From Alcanivorax sp. DP30 (GTDB lineage: Bacteria > Pseudomonadota > Gammaproteobacteria > Pseudomonadales > Alcanivoracaceae), in the NCBI RefSeq assembly GCF_009882945.1, contig NZ_WTUY01000004.1, positions 396,858 to 460,857 on the forward strand: a stretch of DNA of 64,000 bases. Reading direction: 5' to 3'. Below, piece by piece: positions 27,163 to 37,105 of the stretch (its first letter is position 1; every line of letters starts with the position of its first letter). A program made the translations under genes and the position numbers. The notes beneath the pieces are model-generated. The model was given only the letters and a program-made list of their open reading frames with translations. It was not told where the DNA came from and ran no database searches.

Positions 27163-29568
27163 ATGGAAAACAACAATAACAAGGGCGCCACCGACAAACA
27201 CACCACCAGCGCCATGAAACAGCTGCTGCCACTGATGCTCACCGGCATGCTGGCCGTCGCCGGCAGCATTGCGGCGCTTTACACCTGGCTAAACAGCAGT
27301 GCACTGCAACAGCAACAGCAGTCCCAGGCCACCATGGTGGCCGGCGCACTGGCCCAGCAGGTCAATGGCTATCTCACCGACACCCAGCAGCAGCTGACCC
27401 TGATCAGCCAACGCCCGGATGTAAACCAGGCCCTGAGCGAGGGCAATGCCGCCAGTCTCAACGCCACCCCCCACCTGTGGTTATCAGATGCCACCCTGAC
27501 CCTGCTTCCCCGCCGTGACAGCAACGTGGATAACCTCAGCTATACCGCCCAGGAAATGATCAAACAGATTCGTCTGGGCAAACAGCCGGCCCCGGCCATG
27601 ATTTCCGGCAAGCCGCCGGAACTGGTGATCGCCCGGGCCGCGGCAAACGACAACGGCATCCTCCTGCTGACCCGCTCACTGGCATCACTCAGCACCCTGA
27701 TCCAGGCCGGCGTCCCCGAAGGCACCCAGGTGAACATCAAATACCGCGGCACCGACATCTTCAACAGCGCCCAGCAAGCCAATGGCGCCATGGCCACCGC
27801 CAATGCCGGCCCGGTATCCGTGAGCTTCACCCTGCCCACGCCCGGCAGCAACCTGTTCCTGCTCGCCGCCACCGCTCTCGGGCTGTCCCTGATTGCGCTG
27901 CTGGCCGTTACCCTGGTAGTCAACCGCCTGCTGGTGCGCGCCCTGCGCCAGGACGCCGCCGAACTCATTCGCTACAACGACGAGCTGGGTCGCCAACCCG
28001 GCGTCACCGCCCGCAACCGCTTCCATTTCAGTCTGTTTCGATCGGTCACCGAGGCTCAGGCCAAAACCGCCAACAAGCTGCGCAGCCGTCACACCCAACC
28101 CGCGACCAACAAGGCCACGCAGCCCAGCGAGCCCATGGTGGTGGAAGAAAGTGACGACGACAGCATCCTGCTGGTGGACGACAGCAAGGGCGAAACCCTG
28201 CCGGATGAAATCTTCCGCGCCTATGACATACGCGGCGTGGCAGGGGTCACACTCACCGCCCAGGCCGCCTACCTGCTCGGCCGCGCCATTGGCACCGAAG
28301 CCAGCGAAGCTGGCCAGCAAACCGTGGTGGTGGCCCGCGATGGCCGTCTATCCAGCCCGGAACTGACTCGCTCGCTGATCAAGGGCCTGATCGAATCCGG
28401 ACGTGACGTAATCAATCTCGGACTGGTGCCCAGCCCGGTGCTTTACTACGCCACGGAAGTGCTGGAAACCCGCAGCGGAGTCATGGTTACCGGCAGCCAC
28501 AACCCGCCCAGCCACAACGGCATGAAAATCGTTATTAACGGCGACACCCTTTATGGCGACCGCATTCAGGGCATCCAGGCACGCATTGCCAAGGGCGACT
28601 TCAACGAAGGCCAGGGGAAAGAGCAGGAACTGGACATCACAGACCGCTACCTCACCGACGTGACCAACGACATCGTGCTGGCCCGCCCGTTGAAGATCGG
28701 CATCGACTGCGGCAATGGCGCAGCCGGTGAACTGGCACCGAAACTGTTCACCCAGCTGGGCTGCGAAGTGTCCGCCCTGTACACCGAGATCGACGGCAAC
28801 TTCCCCAACCATGCCCCGGATCCAGGCAACCCTGACAACCTGGCCGACCTGATCCGCCTGGTGGATAGCGAACAGCTGGACCTGGGCCTGGCCTTTGATG
28901 GCGATGGCGACCGGGTAGCAGTGGTCACCAACCGCGGCGAAATCATCTGGCCGGACCGGCTGATGATGCTGTTCGCCCGCGACGTACTCAGCCGTTCCCC
29001 GGGTGCAGACATCCTCTTTGACGTGAAATGCACCCGTGCCCTGCCTGCAGTGATCCGCAAGAGTGGTGGCCGTCCACTGATGTACAAGACCGGCCACTCC
29101 CTGATCAAGGCCAAGATGAAAGAAACCGGCGCACCGCTGGCCGGAGAAATCAGCGGCCACCTGTTCTTTGCGGATCGCTGGTTCGGTTGTGACGATGGCA
29201 TGTACGCCGGTGCGCGCCTGCTGGAAATCCTGTCATTGCTGGACGATCCGGCCAGCCAGGTATTCAGCGAACTGAAAACCGGCATTACCACCCCGGCCCT
29301 GTACATCGACGTGGACGAAGAGCGTAAATTTGATCTGGTGGAAGCACTCAGCGCCCGTGCCGAAAGATTTCCCGGTGGCCGACCTACCACCATTGATGGC
29401 CTGCGGGTGGACTTCCCCGATGGCTGGGGCCTGGTGCGCGCTTCCAACACCACCGCCTCACTGGTCACTCGTTTTGAAGGCCGCGATGAAGAATCCCTGC
29501 AACGTGTGAAAACCATGTTCCGTAACCAGCTCAAGGCGGTAGACGAGAGCCTTGAGATCCCGTTTTGA
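27163..29568 (+). CDS. algC: Phosphomannomutase/phosphoglucomutase AlgC with N-terminal membrane domain
   Basis: 801 residues. The C-terminal ~460 residues are the alpha-D-phosphohexomutase: phosphoserine loop VTGSHNPPSHNG with Ser445, metal loop DGDGDR, sugar-binding GEISGH and phosphate-binding RASNTTASLV. It interconverts 6- and 1-phosphates of mannose and glucose for LPS and exopolysaccharide. The N-terminal ~340 residues add a transmembrane helix (LLPLMLTGMLAVAGSIAALY), a periplasmic domain and a second helix (LFLLAATALGLSLIALLAVT), then a charged linker. Such long AlgC forms are known in Pseudomonas; it is not a sequence error because the frame is continuous. Confidence 0.94.
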   Translation: MENNNNKGATDKHTTSAMKQLLPLMLTGMLAVAGSIAALYTWLNSSALQQQQQSQATMVAGALAQQVNGYLTDTQQQLTLISQRPDVNQALSEGNAASLNATPHLWLSDATLTLLPRRDSNVDNLSYTAQEMIKQIRLGKQPAPAMISGKPPELVIARAAANDNGILLLTRSLASLSTLIQAGVPEGTQVNIKYRGTDIFNSAQQANGAMATANAGPVSVSFTLPTPGSNLFLLAATALGLSLIALLAVTLVVNRLLVRALRQDAAELIRYNDELGRQPGVTARNRFHFSLFRSVTEAQAKTANKLRSRHTQPATNKATQPSEPMVVEESDDDSILLVDDSKGETLPDEIFRAYDIRGVAGVTLTAQAAYLLGRAIGTEASEAGQQTVVVARDGRLSSPELTRSLIKGLIESGRDVINLGLVPSPVLYYATEVLETRSGVMVTGSHNPPSHNGMKIVINGDTLYGDRIQGIQARIAKGDFNEGQGKEQELDITDRYLTDVTNDIVLARPLKIGIDCGNGAAGELAPKLFTQLGCEVSALYTEIDGNFPNHAPDPGNPDNLADLIRLVDSEQLDLGLAFDGDGDRVAVVTNRGEIIWPDRLMMLFARDVLSRSPGADILFDVKCTRALPAVIRKSGGRPLMYKTGHSLIKAKMKETGAPLAGEISGHLFFADRWFGCDDGMYAGARLLEILSLLDDPASQVFSELKTGITTPALYIDVDEERKFDLVEALSARAERFPGGRPTTIDGLRVDFPDGWGLVRASNTTASLVTRFEGRDEESLQRVKTMFRNQLKAVDESLEIPF

Positions 29569-29595
29569 GGTAGAATCGTGCGGCTGAGGAGTTGA

Positions 29596-30540
<945 letters not shown>

Positions 30541-30861
30541 ACAAGCTACAAGCTTCAAGCTACAACGCGGAAAAGGACCTCGGGTTTAATTCACTCACTG
30601 CCCGCGAAAAAGATTCGGACGCGGGCAAGGGCGGCGGAACAACAAAACACCCGCCCCGCGCCTTGTAGCTTGAGGCTTGTTTGTAGCTTGCAGCTTTTTC
30701 TACGGCAAAGGGGATTGCCGCACAAAGAAGACGAAGCGCCGCTACAACACGCAAAAACAAACCGCAGTAACAAGCCCGGGATCGTTGGGCGCGGGCATGG
30801 CATGTGATATACCTCTAGCCACACTCGCGTTGCAGCTTGAAGCTTGTCGCTTGTAGCTAAA
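30541..30861. repeat. AGCTACAAGCTT-type repeats between argB and slmA
   Basis: This 340-bp gene-free gap contains an arm at 30542-30565 (CAAGCTACAAGCTTCAAGCT) and two further copies in the opposite sense at about 30662-30697 (CTTGTAGCTTGAGGCTTG) and 30829-30861 (TTGCAGCTTGAAGCTTGTCG). They could form alternative hairpins. No open frame in the gap has protein character. Confidence 0.65.
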
Positions 30862-30880
30862 AAAACGGGAACGACATTTC

Positions 30881-31465
30881 ATGACTGAAAAAAAACCGTC
30901 GCGCAAAGAGCAGATTCTGCAGTCGCTCGCCCACATGCTCGAAGCCGGTCCAGGAGGACGGATCACCACCGCCGGGCTGGCACGGGAAGTGGGGGTATCC
31001 GAAGCGGCGCTGTACCGGCATTTTCCCAGCAAGGCGAAAATGTTCGAAGGCCTGATCAGCTTTATCGAAGATGCCATTTTTTCGCGCATCAACCGCATCA
31101 CCGAAGAAGGCAATGCCACCGCCCAGGTGGAACAGATCCTTACCCTGATGCTGGCCTTCACCGAACGCAATCCGGGCATCACCCGGCTGCTCACCGGCGA
31201 TGCCCTCACCGGGGAAAACGAACGCCTGCACCAGCGCATCCAGCAGTTTTATGACCGGGTGGAAAACCAGGTCAAGCAAGTACTGCGCGATGCCGAATTC
31301 AAGGAAGGCCTGCGCACCATCGCCACCCCCACCATCACCGCCAACCTGTTGCTGGCCGTGGTGGAAGGTCGCATTGCCCAGTTTGTTCGCTCCGGCTTCA
31401 AACAAAAGCCCAGCCAGGACTGGCCGGCACAGTGGGAACTGCTGGTGCCCACGCTGTTCCGGTAA
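30881..31465 (+). CDS. slmA: Nucleoid occlusion factor SlmA
   Basis: 194 residues. TetR-fold protein with the SlmA-specific sequence SRKEQILQSLAHMLE and helix-turn-helix ITTAGLAREVGVSEAALYRH followed by FPSKAKMFEGLI. It binds SBS sites on the nucleoid and blocks FtsZ-ring formation. The argB-slmA-pyrE-rph neighbourhood is conserved in gammaproteobacteria and supports SlmA over a generic TetR regulator. Followed by a REP palindrome and a terminator. Confidence 0.93.
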   Translation: MTEKKPSRKEQILQSLAHMLEAGPGGRITTAGLAREVGVSEAALYRHFPSKAKMFEGLISFIEDAIFSRINRITEEGNATAQVEQILTLMLAFTERNPGITRLLTGDALTGENERLHQRIQQFYDRVENQVKQVLRDAEFKEGLRTIATPTITANLLLAVVEGRIAQFVRSGFKQKPSQDWPAQWELLVPTLFR

Positions 31466-31486
31466 GGCGGCACGAACACCCCACCC

Positions 31487-31512
31487 GCAGGAGCCTGCCT
31501 GCAGGCTCCTGC
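31487..31512. repeat. REP-like palindrome
   Basis: Perfect 12-bp arms GCAGGAGCCTGC / GCAGGCTCCTGC separated by CT, just after slmA. The same core occurs at 33798, 36969 and 57645. Confidence 0.8.
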
Positions 31513-31580
31513 GGCGATATCCAGCTGCGTTTCCCCTGGGGATCGGCAACCCGAAACGCCCAATATGCTCCCCCAAAACA

Positions 31581-31618
31581 AAAGAGGCCGCACCCAAACT
31601 CCGGGTGCGGCCTCTTTT
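31581..31618. terminator. Bidirectional terminator between slmA and the coiled-coil protein gene
   Basis: AAAAGAGGCCGCACCC ... GGGTGCGGCCTCTTTT, a 16-bp stem with A-rich and T-rich ends between convergent genes. Confidence 0.9.
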
Positions 31619-31680
31619 CGTTGCGCTGCATCCCCTTCACCGCGAGCCTGCCGCGTGAAGCCTGTTGGATACCGCCGTGA

Positions 31681-32295
31681 CTACTTGCCGTTCTCGATCG
31701 CGGTCAGCCGTTCGATAATGGGGGTGTATTCCTTGTTCACATCCTCGATCTCATGATCAAAGCCCTTCAGCTTGGCCTCCGAATTGCTGATCTGGCGCTT
31801 GAGGCGATCAATCGCATTCTGAACACCATCAGGAACCTCTCGCCCAGCGCGCTCGCTACGTGCCGCAGTAGCAATCTCGTCATCCAGCTTCATCTGCAGC
31901 TGGGCCAGATTGTTTTCCTCGTAACTGATGCTCAGTTCCAGGGCATCAATCTTGCGATCACGGGCACGGACCGCATCTTCCGGGCCGGCATAAAGCCGCA
32001 GAAGCTCCTTGTCCTCACGGGCCTGCCGCGCTTGCTGCATACGCAACTCACGGGCCTCTTCGTCATTCAGCTCAACCCCTTCCACTTCTTCCAGCACCCG
32101 GCCGTGGGCATCCAGCAGTTGATAGCCATTCTGGATAGCTTCGGTTCTCAGGGTACGGTTGAGATGTACCACCCCATCCGGGCTGACATGACGGAAATAG
32201 GCGCCTTGCGGCATCACTTCACTTGCCAGCTTCCCTGACCGGGCCCACAGCGGGGCTGACAGGGCCAGCGCCAGCACCAGGACAAGTTGTTTCAT
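31681..32295 (-). CDS. Exported coiled-coil protein, DUF4124-like N-terminus
   Basis: 204 residues. Signal peptide ([18 protein letters not shown]) followed by a short segment reading FRHVSPDGVVHLNRTLRTEAI, which resembles the YxxxDxxGxxxxxxxxP pattern of DUF4124-like proteins. From about residue 75 on it is highly charged and predicted coiled coil (EARELRMQQARQAREDKELL; RLKRQISNSEAKLKGFDHE). Function unknown. It follows pyrE at 2-3 bp on the same strand, so it is probably its operon partner. Confidence 0.6.
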   Translation of the reverse strand: MKQLVLVLALALSAPLWARSGKLASEVMPQGAYFRHVSPDGVVHLNRTLRTEAIQNGYQLLDAHGRVLEEVEGVELNDEEARELRMQQARQAREDKELLRLYAGPEDAVRARDRKIDALELSISYEENNLAQLQMKLDDEIATAARSERAGREVPDGVQNAIDRLKRQISNSEAKLKGFDHEIEDVNKEYTPIIERLTAIENGK

Positions 32296-32297
32296 TG

Positions 32298-32942
32298 TTA
32301 TTCCACTCCGTAGCGCTCCCGGTAGTTGCGCATCTGCGCCACTCTCGCCTCGCTATCAGGTTGCTGCTCAAGCCAGTCGATAATATCGCCCATGCTGACG
32401 ATACTGCCCACCGGCACCCCCAACGTCTTTTCGACCTCCTGAATCGCGGAAAGCTCCCCATTACCTTTTTCCTGACGATCCAGCGCCACCATGACCCCCG
32501 CCATGGTGGCCTCGGTCTTCTCGAACAGGGCCGCCACTTCACGGATGGCCGTCCCTGCGGTAATCACATCATCAATCACCAGCACCCGACCCTGCAAGGG
32601 CGAACCCACCAGCCAGCCGCCCTCACCGTGATCCTTGGCTTCCTTGCGGTTGAAGGCCCAGGGCATGTCGATGCCATGGTGCTCAGCCAGCGCCACGGAT
32701 ACCGCCGCCACCAGCGGGATGCCTTTATAGGCCGGGCCGAACAGCATGTCATACTGCTGCCCGGACGCCACGATGGCATCCGCATAATAGCGGCCCAGCC
32801 GCGCCAGTGCCTCGCCGGTATTGAAGGTGCCCGCATTGAAGAAGTAGGGACTGACCCGGCCGGATTTGAGGGTAAACTCACCGAACTTCAGCGCCTCACG
32901 CTCCTGGGCGAAACGCAGGAAATGCTTCTTGTAGTTCTTCAT
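32298..32942 (-). CDS. pyrE: Orotate phosphoribosyltransferase
   Basis: 214 residues from ATG 32942 ([14 protein letters not shown]); an ATG two codons earlier (32948) is possible but AAGG is better spaced for 32942. The PRPP-binding motif [14 protein letters not shown] is present, with the [17 protein letters not shown]-terminal signature. Fifth step of pyrimidine synthesis. It follows rph closely (about 10 bp), the standard rph-pyrE pair. Confidence 0.96.
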   Translation of the reverse strand: MKNYKKHFLRFAQEREALKFGEFTLKSGRVSPYFFNAGTFNTGEALARLGRYYADAIVASGQQYDMLFGPAYKGIPLVAAVSVALAEHHGIDMPWAFNRKEAKDHGEGGWLVGSPLQGRVLVIDDVITAGTAIREVAALFEKTEATMAGVMVALDRQEKGNGELSAIQEVEKTLGVPVGSIVSMGDIIDWLEQQPDSEARVAQMRNYRERYGVE

Positions 32943-32951
32943 GCTCATGCC

Positions 32952-33668
32952 TTACCAACCCAGCGTGTCTTGTTGTGCCTTGATGATCTCGTTGATGCCT
33001 TTCTCGGCCAGACCCAGCAGCGAATCGGACTGCTCACGGGTAAAGGGCGCCCCTTCTGCAGAGCCCTGGATCTCGATAAAGCCGCCTTGCTGGGTCATGA
33101 CCACATTCATGTCGGTGCCCGCATTGGAGTCCTCAGCGTAGTCCAGATCCAGCACCGGGGTGTCCTTGTAAACACCCACAGACACCGCGCCGACCAGACC
33201 ATTGAGCGGGTCTTCCTTGATCTTCTTGGTTTCCAGCAAATGGGTCAGGGCATCCACCAGCGCTACGCAGGCTCCTGAAATAGACGCCGTACGGGTACCA
33301 CCGTCTGCCTGAAGCACATCACAATCCAGATAAATGGTGCGCTCACCCAGCTTGCTCAGATCCACCGCTGCCCGCAGGGAGCGGCCGATCAAACGCTGAA
33401 TTTCCAGGGTACGGCCACCCTGCTTGCCGCGGGACGCTTCCCGGCCGGACCGGGTGTGGGTGGAACGCGGCAGCATGCCGTATTCGGCGGTCAGCCAGCC
33501 CTGCCCCTTGCCTTTGAGAAAGCGCGGCACGCCCTCTTCCACGGAGGCAGTACACAGCACCTTGGTATTCCCGAACGCCACCAGCACACTTCCCTCAGCA
33601 TGAACGGTGTAATTGCGGGTAAAGCTCAGTTCACGCAGCTCATCAGTAGCTCGACCGGAAGGACGCAT
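32952..33668 (-). CDS. rph: Ribonuclease PH
   Basis: 238 residues; phosphorolytic 3'-5' exoribonuclease for tRNA 3' ends. It begins [20 protein letters not shown] and contains [36 protein letters not shown] and a catalytic acidic pair in [18 protein letters not shown]. Intact C-terminus ([12 protein letters not shown]), unlike the frameshifted K-12 copy. Divergent from yicC. Confidence 0.97.
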   Translation of the reverse strand: MRPSGRATDELRELSFTRNYTVHAEGSVLVAFGNTKVLCTASVEEGVPRFLKGKGQGWLTAEYGMLPRSTHTRSGREASRGKQGGRTLEIQRLIGRSLRAAVDLSKLGERTIYLDCDVLQADGGTRTASISGACVALVDALTHLLETKKIKEDPLNGLVGAVSVGVYKDTPVLDLDYAEDSNAGTDMNVVMTQQGGFIEIQGSAEGAPFTREQSDSLLGLAEKGINEIIKAQQDTLGW

Positions 33669-33797
33669 GGGATCTCCTGAAACATTGAAAACGAAAGGCC
33701 GGCCATTGTAGCAAACACCGGCGACAATGCCTTCCTTGCACCGTCCCCCGTTACGACTAGACTAGAGACCCCGGCACCGCCCACGGTTTTTCATGCC

Positions 33798-33825
33798 GTA
33801 GGAGCCTGCCTGCAGGCTCCTGCAG
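33798..33825. repeat. REP-like palindrome between rph and yicC
   Basis: GTAGGAGCCTGC followed by its inverted copy GCAGGCTCCTGCAG; GTAG at its left foot is the tetranucleotide expected of RAYT-recognised REPs. It lies in the divergent promoter gap. Confidence 0.8.
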
Positions 33826-33874
33826 CCCAGACACCGGGCCGCGCCCATTCCATGGCCAACAACGAGGTTCACCC

Positions 33875-34738
33875 ATGATCTGCAGCATGACCGCCTTTGC
33901 CCGCGCCGACCGTCACCTGGAAGGCTTCAGCCTGGCCTGGGAGATCAAATCCGTGAATCACCGCTACCTGGAAATCAGCCCGCGCCTGCCGGACACCCTG
34001 CGCGCGGTGGAAAACGGCGCCCGGGAGAAATGCCGTCAGGCCCTGGCCCGCGGCAAGGTGGAAATCACCCTGCGCTACCAACAGATCGACAGCGACGTGG
34101 AGCTGGAACTCAACGAAGAGCTGGTAAAAAAACTCTCCGACGTGTCCCGTCGGGTGGGCGATCTGGTCCAGCACTCCGGGCAAGTCAACCCCATGGAAGT
34201 TCTCCGCTACCCCGGCGTACTCAGCACTCAGGAGCTGGACGTGGAACTGCTGCAGAAAGAAGCCCTGAGCCTGCTGGATGACGCCCTCAAGGCCCTCATC
34301 GACACCCGTGCCCGGGAAGGCGAACAGCTCGGCAAAATGATCACGGAGCGTCTGGACGGCATCGAAAAGCAGGTGGAGATCGTCAAGGCGGCCATCCCGC
34401 GCATCAAAGAGGCCCAGCGTGAGCGCCTGCGCAAACGCATTCAGGACGTGGTGGAATCCCCGGACCCGGACCGCCTGGAGCAGGAACTGGTCATGCTGGC
34501 CCAGAAAATGGACGTGGACGAAGAACTGGACCGTCTCGTCACCCACGTCAGCGAAGTGCGCCGCATCGTCAAGAAAGGCGGCCACATCGGTCGGCGCCTG
34601 GATTTCCTCATGCAGGAACTCAACCGCGAAGCCAACACCCTGGGCAGCAAGTCCGTGGACAGCGAAACCACCGCCGCCGCCGTGGAACTCAAGGTGCTCA
34701 TCGAACAGATGCGCGAGCAGATCCAGAACATCGAATAA
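33875..34738 (+). CDS. yicC: YicC-family endoribonuclease-like protein
   Basis: 287 residues, normal length. Starts MICSMTAFARADR, with WEIKSVNHRYLEI and the C-terminal DUF1732 part (HIGRRLDFLMQELNREANTL; EIKxxxEQMREQIQNIE-like end). YicC is implicated in RNA decay. In Pseudomonas its neighbour is gmk; here 22 kb intervene. Confidence 0.95.
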   Translation: MICSMTAFARADRHLEGFSLAWEIKSVNHRYLEISPRLPDTLRAVENGAREKCRQALARGKVEITLRYQQIDSDVELELNEELVKKLSDVSRRVGDLVQHSGQVNPMEVLRYPGVLSTQELDVELLQKEALSLLDDALKALIDTRAREGEQLGKMITERLDGIEKQVEIVKAAIPRIKEAQRERLRKRIQDVVESPDPDRLEQELVMLAQKMDVDEELDRLVTHVSEVRRIVKKGGHIGRRLDFLMQELNREANTLGSKSVDSETTAAAVELKVLIEQMREQIQNIE

Positions 34739-34823
34739 CGGCCACAAGCCCCTTGGAGCCCCTGCCCCAACCTGATTAAATGGCCCATTACCCCAACGGG
34801 CCATTACCCCATAAAAGCGAGCC

Positions 34824-36290
34824 ATGTTCTTCAGCGACGAGCGCGCCCAGTTCTTCAAGCCCCTCACCGGCAAATACCGCGAACAGGTAGTCGAGTGCCT
34901 GCGTCTGTTGCACGAGAGGCTCTACAGCGCCCAGGCGGACTACGGCGAATCCCTCAAGCGTGACCAGGTGCTGGATGTGTTCAGCGAAGCCCTGGAACGG
35001 GCGCCACTGCTGGACGGCGACGAAGACAACACCCGCTTTCGCAACAACCGCGAACAGGCCGGCTGGATTCTCAACCTGCTGGTGGAACACGGCTGGCTGA
35101 AGCGGGACAAGGACGACGCCTCCTTCCAGTCCACCTACCCGTTCAGCCGCACCGGTCGCCTGTTCACCCAGACCCTGGCCGAAGTGGATGGGCGCAGCGT
35201 GCGCACCCGGCATCGCAACACCCGCAACACCCTCAACGCCCTGGCCGCCTTCGTGGACCGCGGCGAGGTCTATGACCTGCTCGATGCCCATGAACATTCC
35301 GAGCGCATCATCGCCGACTTCACCGACATCATCGCCGAGCTGGAAGAGCGCAAACGGGAACTGGTGAAGGAAGTGGAAGCCCAGCAACTGGTGCAGCAGG
35401 CCAGCGACCAGTTCTTCGACTTCATGGAAAAGCGCTTCCAGCCCGATGTGGCCATCCGCATGTCCGCGGACAGCGTGGAAAAGCACCGCGACCGCATCCG
35501 CACCACCATCGAACAGATCAAGCGCAAGCCCAAGACCTGGAAAGCCAACGCCGAAAACGAACTGCGACGGCTGGCCCCGGATCTGATCGTCAGCCAGGAT
35601 GCCTCCGTGCTGTTCCAGCTGCTGGACAGCATCGACACGCGCATGCGCAACGCCTCGGAAATCATGCTGCCGGCCCTGCGCCGCACCCTGCAGGGTTTTA
35701 CCCGCCGCGCCGACATCATCATCCGCCAGCTCAGCTACCTGCACAGCCAGAAGCACAACGACATCGTCGGGGTGTGCAAGGCACTCACCGAGCTGGACGA
35801 AGAGACTTACAACGCCCGCCTGCAACAGGCCGGCGACACTCTGGCCAGCCTGCACCTGGGGTTGATCGACCCGGCCCAGGTACGCCTGCGCGAACAACGC
35901 AGCCAGCGCGTGGTGCACAGCCGCATGGTGGAACTGGACGAGCCGGACGCGGCCACCCTGCGCGATCTGGCCACCCAGCAACTGCTGGAAAAAGCCTTCA
36001 ATATCAACGGTGGCGCACTACGGGATTACCTGCGCGATGCCCTCGGCGCCAGCCGCCGCATCGACAACCGCGACCTGCCCATCAACAACGCCCGCGACCT
36101 GCTGGCCCTGAGCCACGTGATCGAACTGGGCAGCGCCGACCACGGTGCCGCCGGCTTCCGCCTGCGCATCACCGAGACCGATCCCATCACCGACGAACAC
36201 TACTTTGTGCGTCGCGATGGCTTCCTGCTGGAACTGGAACACGATGACCCAAGCACCCTCACAACAACCTCTGCAACACGCCCTGAATGA
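34824..36290 (+). CDS. MukF-like kleisin of an Mks/Wadjet-type SMC complex (MksF/JetA)
   Basis: 488 residues. It begins MFFSDERAQFFKPLTGKYRE and has a winged-helix N-terminal part, a helical centre (DIIAELEERKRELVKEVEAQ) and a mixed C-terminus, as in the JetA/MksF kleisin-like family (DUF5716 type). It is the first gene of the order kleisin, KITE, SMC shared by MksFEB and JetABC. The next gene begins 47 nt before its stop. In Wadjet a topoisomerase-VI-like nuclease (JetD/MksG) follows; none is present here, so a condensin-like Mks function is as likely as plasmid defence. No signs of damage. Confidence 0.75.
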   Translation: MFFSDERAQFFKPLTGKYREQVVECLRLLHERLYSAQADYGESLKRDQVLDVFSEALERAPLLDGDEDNTRFRNNREQAGWILNLLVEHGWLKRDKDDASFQSTYPFSRTGRLFTQTLAEVDGRSVRTRHRNTRNTLNALAAFVDRGEVYDLLDAHEHSERIIADFTDIIAELEERKRELVKEVEAQQLVQQASDQFFDFMEKRFQPDVAIRMSADSVEKHRDRIRTTIEQIKRKPKTWKANAENELRRLAPDLIVSQDASVLFQLLDSIDTRMRNASEIMLPALRRTLQGFTRRADIIIRQLSYLHSQKHNDIVGVCKALTELDEETYNARLQQAGDTLASLHLGLIDPAQVRLREQRSQRVVHSRMVELDEPDAATLRDLATQQLLEKAFNINGGALRDYLRDALGASRRIDNRDLPINNARDLLALSHVIELGSADHGAAGFRLRITETDPITDEHYFVRRDGFLLELEHDDPSTLTTTSATRPE

Positions 36291-36951
36291 GGCCCTGGAG
36301 GCACGGGGCGTGACCCCCGCGCAATTCTCCGAGCTGATGATCCGCCTGCTGGATCACGGCGTGCTGTGCCGTGACGAAAGCAAAAAGGAAGCGGAACTCT
36401 ACGACCGCTACCTGCAGATCCCCGAGCTGGTGGAAGACTACCTCAGCGTGCTGCACATTCGCCTGCACCACGAACGCCGCTTCACCGCCCTGCGGCTGTT
36501 CCCGCCCGGCGCCGAGATTCCCGGCGAAAGCGATCTGGACGACGGCTTCAACAGCGGCCTGCGCAACCGCCTGAGCCAGCAGGAAGTGGCCCTGATCCTG
36601 GTGCTGCGCGCCGAGTACGACAAATCCCTGCGCGACGGCCAGATCGACGAACACGGCCAGGCCACCCTGCCCTTGGAAGCCATCAACCTGGCCAGCAAAA
36701 ACCTGCTCGGCCGCCCGCTCCCGGAAGGCCGCACCGAGCGCGACGCCCTGTTCCGCCGCCTACGCCAACTGCGCCTGATCCGCAGCGCCGGCGACGGCAA
36801 CCTGGAAGACAGCGAAAGCTGGCTCATCATCCGCCCCGACATCACCAGCCTGGTCACCGACACCGTCCTCGCCCAACTCCTCGGCGACGACAACAAACCC
36901 GCAAGCAACGACGACGCCGAAGACGAAACCGACGCGGAGGAAAAAGAATGA
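36244..36951 (+). CDS. MukE-like KITE subunit (MksE/JetB, DUF4194)
   Basis: 235 residues from ATG 36244 (MTQAPSQQPLQHALNEALEA), inside the 3' end of the kleisin gene. Winged-helix-type sequences: LMIRLLDHGVLCRDESKKEA, LSQQEVALILVLRAEYDKSL and FRRLRQLRLIRSAG; the C-terminal ~20 residues are acidic and disordered (DDAEDETDAEEKE). DUF4194/JetB-like by position and pattern. Two REP-like elements separate it from the SMC gene, unusual for one complex. Confidence 0.75.
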   Translation: MTQAPSQQPLQHALNEALEARGVTPAQFSELMIRLLDHGVLCRDESKKEAELYDRYLQIPELVEDYLSVLHIRLHHERRFTALRLFPPGAEIPGESDLDDGFNSGLRNRLSQQEVALILVLRAEYDKSLRDGQIDEHGQATLPLEAINLASKNLLGRPLPEGRTERDALFRRLRQLRLIRSAGDGNLEDSESWLIIRPDITSLVTDTVLAQLLGDDNKPASNDDAEDETDAEEKE

Positions 36952-36968
36952 ACACGACCAACCCCTCC

Positions 36969-37077
36969 CGTAGGAGCCTGCCTGCAGGCGATTTCCCCAA
37001 CCATTCTTTCCGTAGGAGCGTCGCTCGCGGCGCGATTCCCAACGTCCAATATCGCGCCGCCAGCGACGCTCCTACAG
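36969..37077. repeat. REP half-element and REP pair between the mksE- and mksB-like genes
   Basis: A half-REP (GTAGGAGCCTGCCTGCAGGC) at 36970-36989 is followed by a long inverted pair at 37011-37077 whose 25-nt arms (GTAGGAGCGTCGCT... / ...AGCGACGCTCCTAC) differ at one position. The pair is the same family as at 44883-44949. Confidence 0.85.
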
Positions 37078-37105
37078 CAACCGTTTACCGCACACAGGCC
37101 GCCCC

